A stretch of DNA of 64,000 nucleotides from Emiliania huxleyi CCMP1516 (GCF_000372725.1 NW_005201912.1:315711-379710), one strand, 5' to 3'; shown: positions 41,683 through 55,360, counted from the stretch's first letter. Numbers and translations: made by a program. Notes: a model not told the origin generated them from the sequence alone.

Positions 41683-43406
41683 CTACGAGCCGCGCCGCAC
41701 CACCTCGCGCCGGGCAACCTCGTCCACGATGGAGTCGTGGTCCTTGGTGTACTCCTTGGTGTCCCGCGGCCGCTTGAGGCTCACCTGTGGTCGCGTCTCG
41801 GACGCGTCACGGGCCTCTGGGACGGCGCAGGCAGGGGGGGTGGGAGCGTCGCCTCCTCGTCGCCGTCGATGTCCTCGACGTAGTAGCCCAAGTCGTGCGA
41901 CCCGACGAACGACCCCGCCGCGACGCCACCACCGCCCCAGCCCGCGCCGCCGCCCCCGCCCGCCGCTTCTCGCGCCCACCCATCGCCTCCTCCGCCTCCT
42001 CCGCCTCCTCCGCCTCCTCCGACCAATTGGGCGAGCGGCGGGGCCCTGTGCTCGTCCTGCGGTGCCTCGAGCGTCTCCGTCGACGACTCGGCCGCGAGCG
42101 GAGGCGCCGGCACCTCCCACAAGCTCGCCTGCGCGACCGGTTCGCCGCGCTGCAGCGCCTCGAGCGTGGAGGGGGTCGCGGAGGGGATCGCGGCGACCGC
42201 GGCAGGGGCCGCGCGGGCGGGGACCGGGCCGACAGCCCCTAGGGGGGGCGGCGCGACGGGGGCCGGAGGCGAGGCGGCCGGGACGGCGCCCGAGCTGGCA
42301 TCCGAGGGGGGAGCACCGCCATGAGGGGCCTCCGCCGCCGCCTGCGCCGCCGCCTGCCCCCCCGCCTGCATCATCCCCGCCTGCATCATCCCCGCCTGCG
42401 CCGCCGCCTGCATCGACGCCTGTCCCGACATCATCGCGGCCGCCTGCACCTTCAGGTCGGTGGAGCCGCCGCCGCGCCAACCGTCGTGCACAGCGAGCAT
42501 CTGCGAGAGGGACATCGAATCGGCGAGCGACCGCTGCAGGTGCATCGAGTACGACGAGCAGAGCGCAGCGGTCAGCGACGCCTGGTCGGGCGCGGCCACG
42601 GGCGCGACCGCCGGCAGGCCCGCCACCGTCGGGGAGTTGGGGGCGGCGCCGGGCTGAAGGCCCTGTGCGCCGCCCCACAAGTCTTCGAGGCCCACAGCCG
42701 AGGGCGGCATGGGTTGCAGCGGCGGCAGCGGCGGCAAAGACTGCAGCGCCGCCTCCTGCGCCCGGGCCAGGTCGAGGCTCGGGTAGGGCGGGCGCTCGCG
42801 GGTCTGCCGCCGCTTCATGCGAACGCGGGGGATGCACGGCCGGCCGCGCTCGACGCAAGAGAGGCACGAGCCGCACTGGAGCATCGTGCAGCGGAGCTTG
42901 GCCTTCCAGCACGCCATGCACGCCTGCGGGGGCGATGTGGGGGCGTCGTCAAGCGGCGAGGGCGGCGGCAAAATGGCGCGGGCGAGGAGAGGGAGGGCGA
43001 GAGCGAGGACGAGAGCAAGAGCAAGAGCGATGGTGAGAGCGAGCGAGGGCGATAGGCGACATGGAAGGCGAGGGTGAGGGCGATGGCGGGCGAGAGGGAG
43101 GGCGAGCGCGAGGGCGAGGGCGCTCTGAGAGCAAGAGCGAAGCGCGAGCGCGAGCGTTTGAGAGCGATGGCAAGGGAGGGCGCGGGCGAGGCTCCTCTCC
43201 TGCTTTGCCCGCCTCCTCTCGCCGCTCGGGTAAAATGCAGTCTCGCCAGGCTGCAGCGGCAGCGGCTGGAAGCGGGGGTCAAGCGAAGTCATCGCCACAA
43301 TCTGCGGCGCGACGACGACCTGTCCCAGCTGCTGCTGGGGCGCAGATATAGTCGGCGGTACCATGAACATTGTTTGTGCGTTGTTCCAGCCCGGCATGGG
43401 CAGCAT
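41683..43406 (-). CDS. Zn2Cys6-like protein with long low-complexity tail
   Basis: Exon 2 (42923-41811) and exon 3 (41784-41683), joined by a 26-base GT-AG segment, are secure in phase. Exon 2 begins with the cluster CMACWKAKLRCTMLQCGSCL, SCVERGRPC, then RVRMKRRQTRER, the zinc cluster plus basic linker of Gal4-type factors. A Gln/Ala/Met-rich and Pro/Gly-rich activation-like region follows, including a poly-Gly tract. Exon 3 ends KRPRDTKEYTKDHDSIVDEV and VARREVVRRGS. Exon 1 (43406 to about 43220) starts MLPMPGWNNAQTMFMVPPTI and runs to LQPGETAFYP; its donor is uncertain. A 26-base intron is unusually short, so read-through within exon 2 with stop at 41781 is an alternative. Confidence 0.65.
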
Positions 43407-43409
43407 CGG

Positions 43410-44405
43410 GGCTCTTCTGAGCCGAAAACAGGAGGCCAGCAACTCAACGATTGCTAGAGCTCTTATGAACACCCAAGGCGAGGTTTCCAAGCCACGGCTT
43501 GAACATTCTCTCGAGGCGCCGTTCACACCCGCCTGCCGAGAGAGAGATTTTTAGCAATACCAAACAACTCTAACACTCACACGTCATTTGGGGCCTGGAG
43601 CCCCTGCAGACTGTAGTTTATGGTGGTTCAAGGTGTCGGCTCGAGATTTTGCGTCTTCAAAGGGTGGCTGTCCTCTTCGCTGAGCGCACAGCCACGGTGC
43701 CGGCCTTGCCATACGGTCTGCTTGCGAGCGTGTTCTGCACGTTCCTGGCAGTCGCCGTCGCAGCGCCAATAGGCACCGCTCGCCAACAGGTTAGCCATAC
43801 CGAGGCGGGTCCGTGGGTGAACGCCGCAGGGTCACAACCCCTGGGCCAGTTGTTGGTGGATCGCGGATGCAGCTTTAAGGCTCTGCCGGCGGATCTGTGG
43901 CCTGGCGTATGCCAGGCTGCGGGTCCAAAGTGTCCCGGCGCGGCGCGCGCCACCGCCCCTGGCGCGGGGCGGGATGTCAGTACGTGAGTACGGTGTCCCT
44001 GTCCCTGTGCTCCACCTTGGCTTGAGTCAGGCTTCGGGCCTGGCCTAATCGCTCGCGCGCGGGTGTGCCTGCTTGGCTCAAGCCAAACAACAACAAACAC
44101 TTATGGCTCTCTGATGCCCAATGCGTGCACTCGTCCCTCTCTGTATGTGTGGGTTCGTGTGTGCGGTTGACGAGAAGGGTTTCGAGCACCCTGTGCGGAA
44201 TGTCGACAAAGGTGGTCACAGTCCATGCGCTCGCCAGGTGCAGCGCGGCGGCGACGAGCATACTTTTTAGCTCGTTTCAACGTTCACCGCCGGGCGTCAC
44301 CCTGCAAATGGCGGGCATGTTGTGTGTAACTGAAAAAACAAAAACAAAACCAATTATCGCGGGGGAGGGGGGGGGGGCTAGAAAAAGATTCCCCTTAAGT
44401 TTCAG
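43410..44405. other. Intergenic, no gene seen
   Basis: No coding sequence I can support. Includes a G run at 44362-44378. Confidence 0.4.
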
Positions 44406-44407
44406 AA

Positions 44408-45664
44408 CTACGCGTAGCGCCACTCATCGCGGGTGCCGCCCGCCGCGCTGATGGGCTCATCCTGCGTCATGCCCTCCTCAAAGACGATCTCCTGCGCGTC
44501 GAGGAGGCTCAGGTCGAACTCCTTGATGAAGCGCACGTTAAGCTCCTCGTAGCCGCCGACCGCGCCCTCCGCCTTCCAGTCGACATGCCGCTTATAGTCG
44601 GCCACGATCTCGTCGATCGGGTCATCGTTGACGTACCGACGGATGATGCCGTAGATCATGCCAGTGCGGTGCATGCCACCCGCACAGTGGATGAGGATGC
44701 CCCCTTTCGGCGGCTCGCCGTTGGGGTTGAGCAGGTCCTTGATCTGCGATGCGCAGAGCATCATCGCGTTGCGCTTGTTCGCCTCGGTCCATTCGTCGGC
44801 GTCATCGACCATCCGGCGCCACTTGCGTGTCATCTTGCGTGCTCGCTCGTCAAAGTAGGACGGCAGCGCGCTGGACGACGCGTCGCGCATGTCCGCACAG
44901 ACCTTGGCCTCCGCCTCAAGCCAGTCCTCCAACGGGAAGTGGCCCGCGTACAGGTTGCACACATGCTTCACGACGCCGAGTTCGAGGGCAGTGCGGTAGA
45001 AGGAGCCGTGCTCCGCCGCGTCCGCCATGCACTGTGTCCGCACCAGCAAAAGTGGGCGGCCCTCCGTGTCGAACTTGCCCTTGAGCACGACCGCGCCGAC
45101 ATTCTGCCCGCGGTGGAAGTCGAACATGAGGCGCACGAGGTAGCCGAGAGTCGCGTACTTGGCCGCACCGAGCTGCTCCTCTGTCGGCGTGTGGCCGCAC
45201 GCCTTGGCGACGCCGTGGATGATACGATCCCGCGTCTTGATGATTTCGCCGCCCTCGCCCCAATAGGCCCGCCCGTTGCCCTTGAGACGATCGAGATCGA
45301 CACCGGCGGTGCGAAACGCCTGCTGCGTGGGGCCATCAAACTCCTGCGGCGACGCTGCGTCGTCCGGTCCTCCTTTGCCGACCGCATGCACGAAGAAGCT
45401 TTGCCAGCCACGGATCTGCGCCTCGACGACCTGCGTGCAGTGCGCCTCGGCAGCGGCGGCGGCCTCCGTGCTCAGGGCGTAAGCCTTCAATATTTTGCGA
45501 GTGAGCGCCGCGGACATTGGTACGACGGAATCGTTGTTCATGATCCGTGCGGTGATCGCAGCATGCTGCTCAACTGACGATGATGGTGGCGGCGCGGCGT
45601 CACTAGTGACCGGCCGCGGGGCTTCGACCAACGGCTTGGCGGGAGCCGACGCGCCACAACCCAT
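44408..45664 (-). CDS. Tyrosine/dual-specificity phosphatase, N-myristoylation site
   Basis: Single-exon, 418 residues. The P-loop is IHCAGGMHRTGM near residue 326, fitting HCx5R(S/T): catalytic Cys and Arg are present. A possible general-acid region lies upstream (YAGHFPLEDW with several Asp). The N-terminus MGCGASAP has Gly2 and Cys3, the pattern for myristoylation plus palmitoylation, so membrane attachment is likely. The rest includes RDRIIHGVAKACGHTPTEEQ and WTEANKRNAMMLCASQIKDL helices. The best fit is the atypical cysteine-phosphatase superfamily that includes lipid, inositol and protein phosphatases; the substrate is unknown. The lack of introns contrasts with neighbours. Confidence 0.82.
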   Translation of the reverse strand: MGCGASAPAKPLVEAPRPVTSDAAPPPSSSVEQHAAITARIMNNDSVVPMSAALTRKILKAYALSTEAAAAAEAHCTQVVEAQIRGWQSFFVHAVGKGGPDDAASPQEFDGPTQQAFRTAGVDLDRLKGNGRAYWGEGGEIIKTRDRIIHGVAKACGHTPTEEQLGAAKYATLGYLVRLMFDFHRGQNVGAVVLKGKFDTEGRPLLLVRTQCMADAAEHGSFYRTALELGVVKHVCNLYAGHFPLEDWLEAEAKVCADMRDASSSALPSYFDERARKMTRKWRRMVDDADEWTEANKRNAMMLCASQIKDLLNPNGEPPKGGILIHCAGGMHRTGMIYGIIRRYVNDDPIDEIVADYKRHVDWKAEGAVGGYEELNVRFIKEFDLSLLDAQEIVFEEGMTQDEPISAAGGTRDEWRYA

Positions 45665-45669
45665 GCAGC

Positions 45670-46405
45670 TACCAACGTCGCCAAGGAGGTGAAGCCGAAA
45701 AAACACTCGTGCTCCTGGTGTGCGGTTGCCTTCTGCACGAAGGTTGCAGCGAGAATCGGAGAGAGAAGGCGAAGAGAGAGAGGAAGAGGCGGACGCCCAA
45801 GGGTGGGCGACGGCTAGCGCACCTCCTCCCGCCCCCCCCGCAGCCACCGCCGCGCGGCCGCCAATGCGACCGACCCCACCCTCCTTCCCCGACCCCGCCC
45901 TAGACGCCCCCGACAGCGAAGCCCGCGCCGCGCGCGGCACCACCACCGACTCTACCTCCGACCCCAGGGCCTAGGCGGCCCGCCATGAAATCTAGCCGTG
46001 TGTGCTGGCGTCCGGGTCCCAGCGGGTTTTCACGTAACAAGTACACACCACACCCCTCTCCTTAAAATCCCTGTGTGGTGGCGGCGTGCCGTCCTCCCAT
46101 CCGCATCCCTCCCTTGGGTTGTCTGTTTTCTTTCTTTCTTTCTTTCTTTCTGCTGACTGCACTCCAAGTGCTCCAAGTTTCGGGCGACTCATTACTCTGA
46201 TCTCTGTCGCCCAGCTCTAGCTCGGGATCTCACTTTTATTTTTTCTTCATCACTCATGTGACTCCCTCGGCCCTCACCGCGGCTCACTTCTCCTCGGCCT
46301 CACACACAGGTCGTCGCCAGGCCGGCTCCCACAGTACGAGGGGGCGCGAGGGCGAAGCGCGGGAAGCGGCTGCCTCGCAGGGCGGCGCCGCGGACTGGAG
46401 CATCG
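45670..46405. other. Intergenic, no gene seen
   Basis: Contains a TTTC microsatellite (46127-46150) and CTCCAAGTGCTCCAAG at 46160-46175, also found near 1840-1860 and 2282-2300. Confidence 0.5.
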
Positions 46406-46409
46406 GAGT

Positions 46410-46922
46410 ATGCCTCTACCGAGCAAGCGGCGCTGTGGAGCTGTGCGCCCGGCGCCGACCCGGAGGACATGCAGGCAGCAGCGGAGGAAAGACGAGACGC
46501 AAGTGTGTAGGTTGTTGGAGGATGACTCATCGGCGCCGCATCTTACAACGTATCGCACACGCACCGCGCGCTCCGCGAAGGTGGTCTACGATGGCGAGTG
46601 GATGTACAACAAGGAGCACGGTGAGGGCACCTTCTACCAGCCCGACGGCGGCTACTACACGGGCAGCTTCTTCGAGGGCAAGCGCCACGGGCAGGGCCAG
46701 TACACCTCGCCCGCCGGCGACGTCATGTTCAAGGGCGAGTGGCTCGACAACAAGCCCGTCACCAGCACGTCGCAGCTGAGACAACCGAAACAGTCGTCGA
46801 TGTCCGACGTGACCTCAAACCAGCCGGGCAAGCGCCTCTCCTTCACCAGGGAGCAGTCGCCCTCGACGGAGATGCTGCCACCTCCCTCCACGCCGAGGGG
46901 TCAGGCCGCGCCGGCAGCGTGA
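46410..46922 (+). CDS. MORN-repeat protein
   Basis: 170 residues. The central part has three MORN motifs: YDGEWMYNKEHGEGTFYQPD, YYTGSFFEGKRHGQGQYTS, and FKGEWLDNKP. MORN repeats bind membranes or scaffold cytoskeletal and signalling proteins. The N-terminus is Arg/Cys-rich and the C-terminus Ser/Pro/Thr-rich (RLSFTREQSPSTEMLPPPST), a possible phosphorylation tail. The ATG at 46410 is the first in frame, but the region before the repeats is not convincing, so the true N-terminus may lie in an upstream exon. Confidence 0.7.
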   Translation: MPLPSKRRCGAVRPAPTRRTCRQQRRKDETQVCRLLEDDSSAPHLTTYRTRTARSAKVVYDGEWMYNKEHGEGTFYQPDGGYYTGSFFEGKRHGQGQYTSPAGDVMFKGEWLDNKPVTSTSQLRQPKQSSMSDVTSNQPGKRLSFTREQSPSTEMLPPPSTPRGQAAPAA

Positions 46923-46924
46923 GG

Positions 46925-47560
46925 CGCCACGGGCGCCGCACTGAGCCTTTGTGCACTATGTATGGGGTTGGGGGTTGGGAAGGCGGCGGCGGAGCACGCC
47001 CCCGCCCACCGCCACAGGACCAAGGGCCACAGGCACCGGCACCGGCACCGGTTGTGGGCCCAATCGGGCTAGGGGTGGTCGTGACGTCGTGGAGCGGACC
47101 GTGGCTCGCGGCAGCGCAGCCTGGGTGTGTGCGGATTGCATGTTGCCGGCCCGCGTTTTGGCGTCAAAACAGGCATGTCGATTATATACTCTCAGCTCCC
47201 AGGCGGTCTCATTTAGATCTACACCGACGTCACAATCATGAACGCCACACATCGCACGCAGACTATCTCACGGCGAGACGACTGTCTGGCACAGCCGGCA
47301 ACTCCCCCCGCGCACACACAGTGCACATGAGCACAAGAGGGATGCTGCATACAGGACATGCTGTGGAGGAAGGGGGAGGAGGGGAGACACACGAGGAATC
47401 AAACTACGACCGTCGGTGGGGTCACGCAAACACACGCTGTCTCGTGCGCCAAATAGCATCGCTTACGCGCTCATCGCATGCTGCCTGCACGGCAGTACGC
47501 CTCGCATCCCAAGCGCGTCGCTCATGAACAAATATGTGGCAGCGCGCTGCAGCCGTACGG
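46925..47560. other. Intergenic, no gene seen
   Basis: 3' flanks of the convergent MORN and kinase genes. A CACCGGCACCGG microrepeat at 47034-47050. Confidence 0.5.
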
Positions 47561-47564
47561 CCTC

Positions 47565-50076
<2,512 letters not shown>

Positions 50077-50269
50077 GAGGAGCGTGGGAGTCGCCGGTGT
50101 CCTCTTTGTAGCCCCCTCCTTCAGCTGTGTTTGGGCATTTTTCTTTTCTCTTCTCTCGAGGTTCTCGAGGTTTAGGTATGTTGTTGGCAAACCAAGACAC
50201 AGAGCTCACACAGGATCACAGGTGGATATCCTTTGGCCGCGTTGGGTAGTTTCTATTCTATGTTGTGTC

Positions 50270-50502
50270 CTTTGGAGTGCTGGGGGGGGCGACAGGGTCA
50301 GGGAGGATGTATGTGGCCCTGAGTTATGTGTACGCCAACTCCGGGTGTGTGGCAGCCAGCTGGCTGTGATGTGTGTCGTGTGAGCCTGTTTGTGTCTGTG
50401 TGTCGCTCGTGCGTGTCGTCATCATCTGTCCAGCGTCCACCCATACCGCGTTGGTGTCCAGTCCGAGCCTGGCTGTTCTTCACCTTCCTACATACATACA
50501 TA
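50270..50502 (-). repeat. Dispersed repeat, copy B
   Basis: Reverse-complement counterpart of 17796-18012, with scattered substitutions and small indels. It lies between the kinase 5' end and the LINE remnant. Confidence 0.8.
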
Positions 50503-50589
50503 CGGCGACCCTCCGTATCCCCGGTGAAGGCGGCGGCATTGGAACGTACCGCCGCACCTCCTCCGAGTACATCCTATGGCTTCACAGGT

Positions 50590-51965
50590 ATAGTGAACAG
50601 CGCGATTCGGAACGGTGGGCTCGCCCATACGCCATACCGGAGTGGTTCGAACCCACGCAACCAAACAAAACAACCCCGGAGGTGACGGGCATTGTCGTTG
50701 TCGGCGGTGATCTCAGGCCCAGTGAGGTAGTGCATCCGACCTGTCCCGGACGGATCCCGCTGAACAAGCTCCTCTGGTAGGAAGCTCGATCGATCGGTCA
50801 CACCGGCCGTCGCCGCCCACCACCCTGCCCCCCCGCTGGTATGCCAGCGCCCGGTCCCTTGCCCTCTCTCGCCCTTGCTCTTCCTCTCCCCCTCCATGCC
50901 GCTCCCCCCGTACCCCCCCCCCCTCCTCCCTCCCCCCCCCCTCCCCCTCCTCGCAGTAGGGCCCATGCCCCATGACCATGTTCCGGTAGAATGATTCAGT
51001 GTTGCCGAAAGCGACAAAAGCGCCCTTCCGACCGTGCTCCCCGCTGCTGCTGAGGGAACAGACGACCTGGACGTTGGCTCCGCAATAGTGCCTGCCGTGC
51101 GAGCCAATGTTGTCCGCATCCACGTCGGGTCGTTTGTTGTAACTCTGACCGAGGTGGGCTGTCGGCTCCATTCGCACAGCGGTGCCCCACGCGGCGCGTG
51201 GGGCGAGAATGAGTCGTCGAAGCGTGTACTTGTGTCTGGTATTGTGGCCCTGCTGCGGTACGTTGACAGCAGCGTCGCCATACTCGTCGTGGGTCTTCCC
51301 ATTCCGAGTCTTCTTGCCCGCCGCCGCGGCCTGGCAAGCCACGTCGAGGGGGAGACCCAGGCGGCGCTGCACCGAAAGACGCATCGCCCAAGTCTCCATT
51401 CGCATGTCATCCCGCATGGGGATGGCGTTGAGGAAGGCGCCGGCGCCATCCTGGCTCACCGCTACGAAGCGGACTGCCTCCTGCCAAGCCTCATGCTTCG
51501 CCCGCTCCCTGCCCTTGGCCTGCGCCTTGCCCCCCCCCGTCTTCCTCCTCCCGCGGCATGGGAGAGCCGACTTTGCGGAGCCCTCATCCCTTAGCTCGAG
51601 GGCGAGGGCGCGCCAGTTCCTGTTGTGGACCACCGTCGTGAAGCGCCTCTGCGCCTGGTGTAGGAACTCGTTCTTGGACGTGAATGAACTCGGGGAGGTC
51701 CAGCAGCTCCTTCTCCGGGACGGGCATTAAGAAAACAGGATTGCGCGGCACGCCGCCGTTTCTATAAGCCTCGTCCACAGCTCATCCACCCCACGCCGTG
51801 GTTTCTTAGCTCCGGCCAGGGCACTCAAGCCACAGAGCCGGCCCGAAGGGTTTTTAGGTAAGAGGGGAAAGCTGCGGTCCGCGAGGGCGATGCCAGAGTC
51901 TGCCGCCGCCTCGGCTCTCTGGATGACGGGAAGACGCACACACGCCTCCATCCACTCCTCCGCAG
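50590..51965 (-). mobile_element. Non-LTR retrotransposon (LINE) remnant, RT C-terminal part
   Basis: On the minus strand three frames together give a reverse-transcriptase C-terminus: EEWMEACVRLPVIQRAEAAA, then VFLMPVPEKELLDLPEFIH, then GAGAFLNAIPMRDDMRMETW, RLGLPLDVACQ, and HDEYGDAAVN-type Cys/His-rich end with YNKRPDVDADNIGS. FLNAxP followed by a GLP and a DxYGDxAxN block is known from the thumb-to-C-terminal region of LINE and related RTs. At least two frame changes show decay. The polymerase palm (YADD) is not in the window, so the copy is 5'-truncated. Its 3' end (50590-50815) recurs at 39.9 kb. Confidence 0.7.
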
Positions 51966-51969
51966 ACTT

Positions 51970-52575
51970 GCTTGGAAAGTGACAAGTCTCAAGTGCGCGC
52001 GCGCCGCAGGCGAAGAGAAATTTTCAGCTGGGGCTCCCGTTCACACTCGTCTCTGGTCTCCTCCTTCCCATTTTTTCTTTTCTTTTGAGAGCAGGACGCC
52101 GGGTTTGTCTTGTATGTGCATGTCGGGCCTGGGTGTGTGTGAGGGGCAGAAGGGGCGGGAGCGTGCGGGGCAGAGGCCCATAACGGCGAGCGGCTTGTCG
52201 GGGTCCGGAGAGTTCGAGGCGGGAACGTGGAACGAGGAGGGGGGAATGGGCGGTCGGCGTCGGGGTAGAGCAACAGGCGCGTACGGGGTAGCCGTCACTC
52301 TCCCGCCTCAAAAGGGCGGGGCTGTCCCGGAAAGTGAGAAACGCCGGGCAGCGTGGCGCATTACTGAACCCTCCCATACGTGTTTGTGCCTCCTCCTTCG
52401 CTGTCCCATCTCCTCATCTCTTTCCCGCCTGGGCGGGGCAGCGGGCGGGCGCGCGGTGCGGTGCGGCGTGTGCGTGTGTGCGACTGCAACGAAGGACCGC
52501 TCGCAGAGGACCATTGGGTTTGTACTATTAACAACGAAGGCGCTCTCGAAAAAGAATTTCTGGGCCTGAGAGGTT
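51970..52575. other. Intergenic, no gene seen
   Basis: Region upstream of the esterase gene. No coding sequence I can support. Confidence 0.4.
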
Positions 52576-52578
52576 GCA

Positions 52579-55360
52579 ATGACGCTGAGGAGCTGCTTCG
52601 CCGCGGCTGTCGCCGCGATCGCCGTTGCCGCCGCCATCCTCGCCGTCGTCGCCTCAGCTGGTCGCAGCTCCGGCCAGCCGCACGCCTCCTCTGTCGCCGC
52701 CAAAGCCACCATCGGCCAGCCGCACACCTCCTCTGTCGCCGCCAAAGCCACCATCGGCGTGCCCTTGCCATCGAGGAGAGAGACGAGCGCCGGCGTCGTC
52801 GCAGGCCGCACCACCGGGCAGCCGCACCTCCGGCCTCGCCGGCATCCGACGCAGCTCTGGTTCAACTCGTCGTTTGGCAGCGGCATGGTGCTGCAGCAGG
52901 CGCCGTCGACCGCGTCCGTCTACGGCCTCCTCCGCGCCTCCTCGCCCGCCGCCGTCCTGGTCACCGTGACCGCTGCCGGGGAGACGGCCGGGTACACGGT
53001 CGCCGCCAACGTCACCCCCTCGGCCTGCGCCGCCGGCTGCGGCGAAGCCGGCTGCGGCAGGCTGTACCACTGGCGCGCATTCCTCCGGCCGACGCCAGCG
53101 AACGCGACGGCGCACGTGGTGACGGCGCGTGCTGCCGAGGCCACCGCCCGGCTGACGGACGTCAGCTTTGGCGACGTCTTTCTCTGCGCGGGCCAGTCCA
53201 ACATGGAGATGGGGCTCGGCGCGGCGTTTGGCCACGCGGCGCTGCTGCAGCGGACGGCCGAGAGGCCGAGCCGCATCCGTGTGCTCTTCGACGGCGGGTA
53301 CCACCGCACAGCCGGTGCACAGGAGCACACCTGCGCTTGGCGCCGCGAGCCCGGCCGGCCAGGGTACGGCGGAGAGGCGCGATGGCTGCCGGCTCACCTG
53401 GCGGCGCTCGAAAACAGCAGCGCCGGCGGCGGGCAGCCGACGCTGCTGTCGGCGAGCGCGGTCTGCTACCACTTTGCGGATGCGCTATCGCGGCAGCTCA
53501 GACGCGACGGCGCCGAGCCGCCGCCGATCGGTCTCATCAGCGTTGCCTATGGCGGCTCCGCCGTCGCGCAGTGGCTTCCTCCGGGCAGCGGCGAGCCCCA
53601 GTGCCGCTACGCGCTCGGCGGGGAGCTCGCCGGCGGCGGTAGCCTCTTCGCGAGCAACGTGGCGCCGCACGTCGCGACGGCGCTCAAGAGCGTGCTGTGG
53701 TGTCCCTCCTTCGCCGCGCTGCTCCTCGTCGCCCCCTCTTCACGGCTGGCGGTTTGGACAGGTACCAGGGCGAGTCCGACTGCCGCAAGCAGGCCCTCGG
53801 CGGCGACGCCGTCTCCGGGGTGGGCTACGGCTGTCGGCTCACTGCGCTCGTCCGCGGGTGGCGCTCGGCTTGGGCGGCGGCGGCGGGCGGGGGCGCAGGT
53901 GGGGCGGGTCTGCCGTTCGGAGTGGTGGGCCTCGGCTCGGAGGCTTGCAACGGCCCCGACGGCGGCTGGGAGCTCGGCGGGCTGAGGTCGGCCCAGGCGG
54001 GCGGCTTCGGCACGCTCCCGTCTCCGTTGCTGCCAAACACGTTCCTGGCGCACACCTACGACCTCCCCGAGCCGTACCCTGGCGCCGCCTGCCTCCGCTG
54101 GCGCTGCTGCGACCCGGCGGGCCAGCCGCCCCGCGCCACCGCCGCCCTGGCGGCCAAGGAGCGTTTCGACGAGCGCGCGTGCAACGACTCGCACGCCGCT
54201 TGGGTCAACAGCTGGGCAGGCGGCGGCGGCGTGTCCAGGGGTCGTGCGGCCGCTCCTGAGGCTGGCGGCGCGGCGGCGTGCCGCGCCGCTTGCGACAGCT
54301 TCTTTGAGGCGCCGCCGATCGCAACCGTCTTGGGCGGCCTCCACCCGCGGGCCAAGCGGCAGGTTGGCGAGCGGCTCGCGGCGGCGGCGGCGGCGCACCT
54401 TTACGGCGGGAAGCGCGCCGCCGCGGGTGCCACCCTCTCCGGCTGCGCCGTCCGCGGCCGCTTCCTGGACACTTCCCTTCACAGCAGCTTGTGCCGTGAA
54501 CAGGTCCGACCCTCTCCGGCTGCGCCGTCCGAGGCCGGAGGCTGGTGCTGCGCTTCAACTCCTCGCTGCTGAGGGGGGAGAGGGTCGCGCTTCGGCTGCG
54601 GCCGGGCGCGCTCTCGCCGCTGCAGGTCCACACGACTTCACATCGGTTTGTTTCATTCCGTTGCACGGACTCTTCTTCTCTCGCCGCTGCGCAGGTGCTA
54701 CTCAACGCGTCGCAGTTCTGCCTCCACCCACTCATGCGCTGCCCCGCGGGCGCGGCCAGCTGCCCCGCCGCAAGCCGGGAGTGGTACTGCCCCGACCCGC
54801 TCTCGCACGGCGCGCTGCAAAGGCGGCGCGGCGCGAGCAGCGGCTTTGGAGCGCTGGCCGGTGCCCCTGGGCTCGCGATGGCGCGTAGCTCCAACTGGCC
54901 TCGCCTTGCGAGGCATGTCCAGGACACGTCCAGGTCATGTCCGAGACTTGTCCTTTAGGCGCGTAGCTCCAACTGGCCTCGCCCTGCGTCGCCCTTCGAC
55001 CCGGCGCACCAGGCAGGGGGGCCCGCCAGCTGGCTCTCGCTGCCCCTCACTTCGGCGATCTCCGCGCACGAGGTCGCGGTCGATCTCACGCCGCTGCGAG
55101 GGGCGCCGCCCGTCGCAGTGAGGTACCACTGGGGCGACCTCGCCGAGGGGGACCGCCGCGGATGCTGCGACGACGGCGACCCGCGCCTCCGCGTCACGGT
55201 GCCGTGCGAGCCGGCGGCGTGCCCGCTCGTCGCCTCGGGGGGGCTGCCGGCCAGCCCCTTTCTGGCGTTGCTCTCTGCGGGGCGGTGCCGTTGCATCCCG
55301 CCGCAGGTCTGCGACGAGGCCATCGACGGGCGAGATTTTCTACCTCGTACGTTGGTATAG
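52579..55360 (+). CDS. Sialate O-acetylesterase-like SGNH esterase, secreted
   Basis: Exons 52579-53699, 53762-54456, 54534-54625, 54695-54880 and 54959-55360 give 831 residues; donors GT, GC, GT, GC. The N-terminus is a signal anchor (SCFAAAVAAIAVAAAILAVV) followed by a 13-residue direct repeat (HASSVAAKATIGQP). The nucleophile motif is DVFLCAGQSNMEMGL with Ser207; then LISVAYGGSAVAQWLP, WYQGESDC, and LHPRAKRQVGERLA for the catalytic His. The residue two before His is Gly where Asp is usual. The C-terminus (VDLTPLRGAPPVAVRYHWGD; ACPLVASGGLPASPF) matches the family. By family it removes acetyl esters from sialic acids or other glycans in the secretory or lysosomal route. Introns 2 and 4 are bounded by 23- and 26-bp direct repeats. 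Confidence 0.88.
54432..54531 (+). repeat. 23-bp direct repeat bounding esterase intron 2
   Basis: ACCCTCTCCGGCTGCGCCGT plus CCG occurs at 54432-54454 and 54509-54531. Splicing G|GC to AG|GC across the repeat restores VRGRRLVLRF. Confidence 0.95.
54880..54983 (+). repeat. 26-bp direct repeat bounding esterase intron 4
   Basis: GGCGCGTAGCTCCAACTGGC plus CTCGCC at 54880-54905 and 54958-54983. Between lies a block of CATGTCCAGGACACGTCC units ending TTTAG. The GC donor is in copy 1 and the exon starts with copy 2. Confidence 0.95.

Noticed and set aside
43649-43987. Plus-strand ORF with a hydrophobic segment
   Set aside because: It lacks an ATG at the start and no motif is visible; composition alone is not enough.
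50713-51633. Intact single gene reading on the minus strand
   Set aside because: The frame covers only the end of a reverse transcriptase, with upstream parts in two other frames and low-complexity sequence at its 3' end; it is a decayed LINE.
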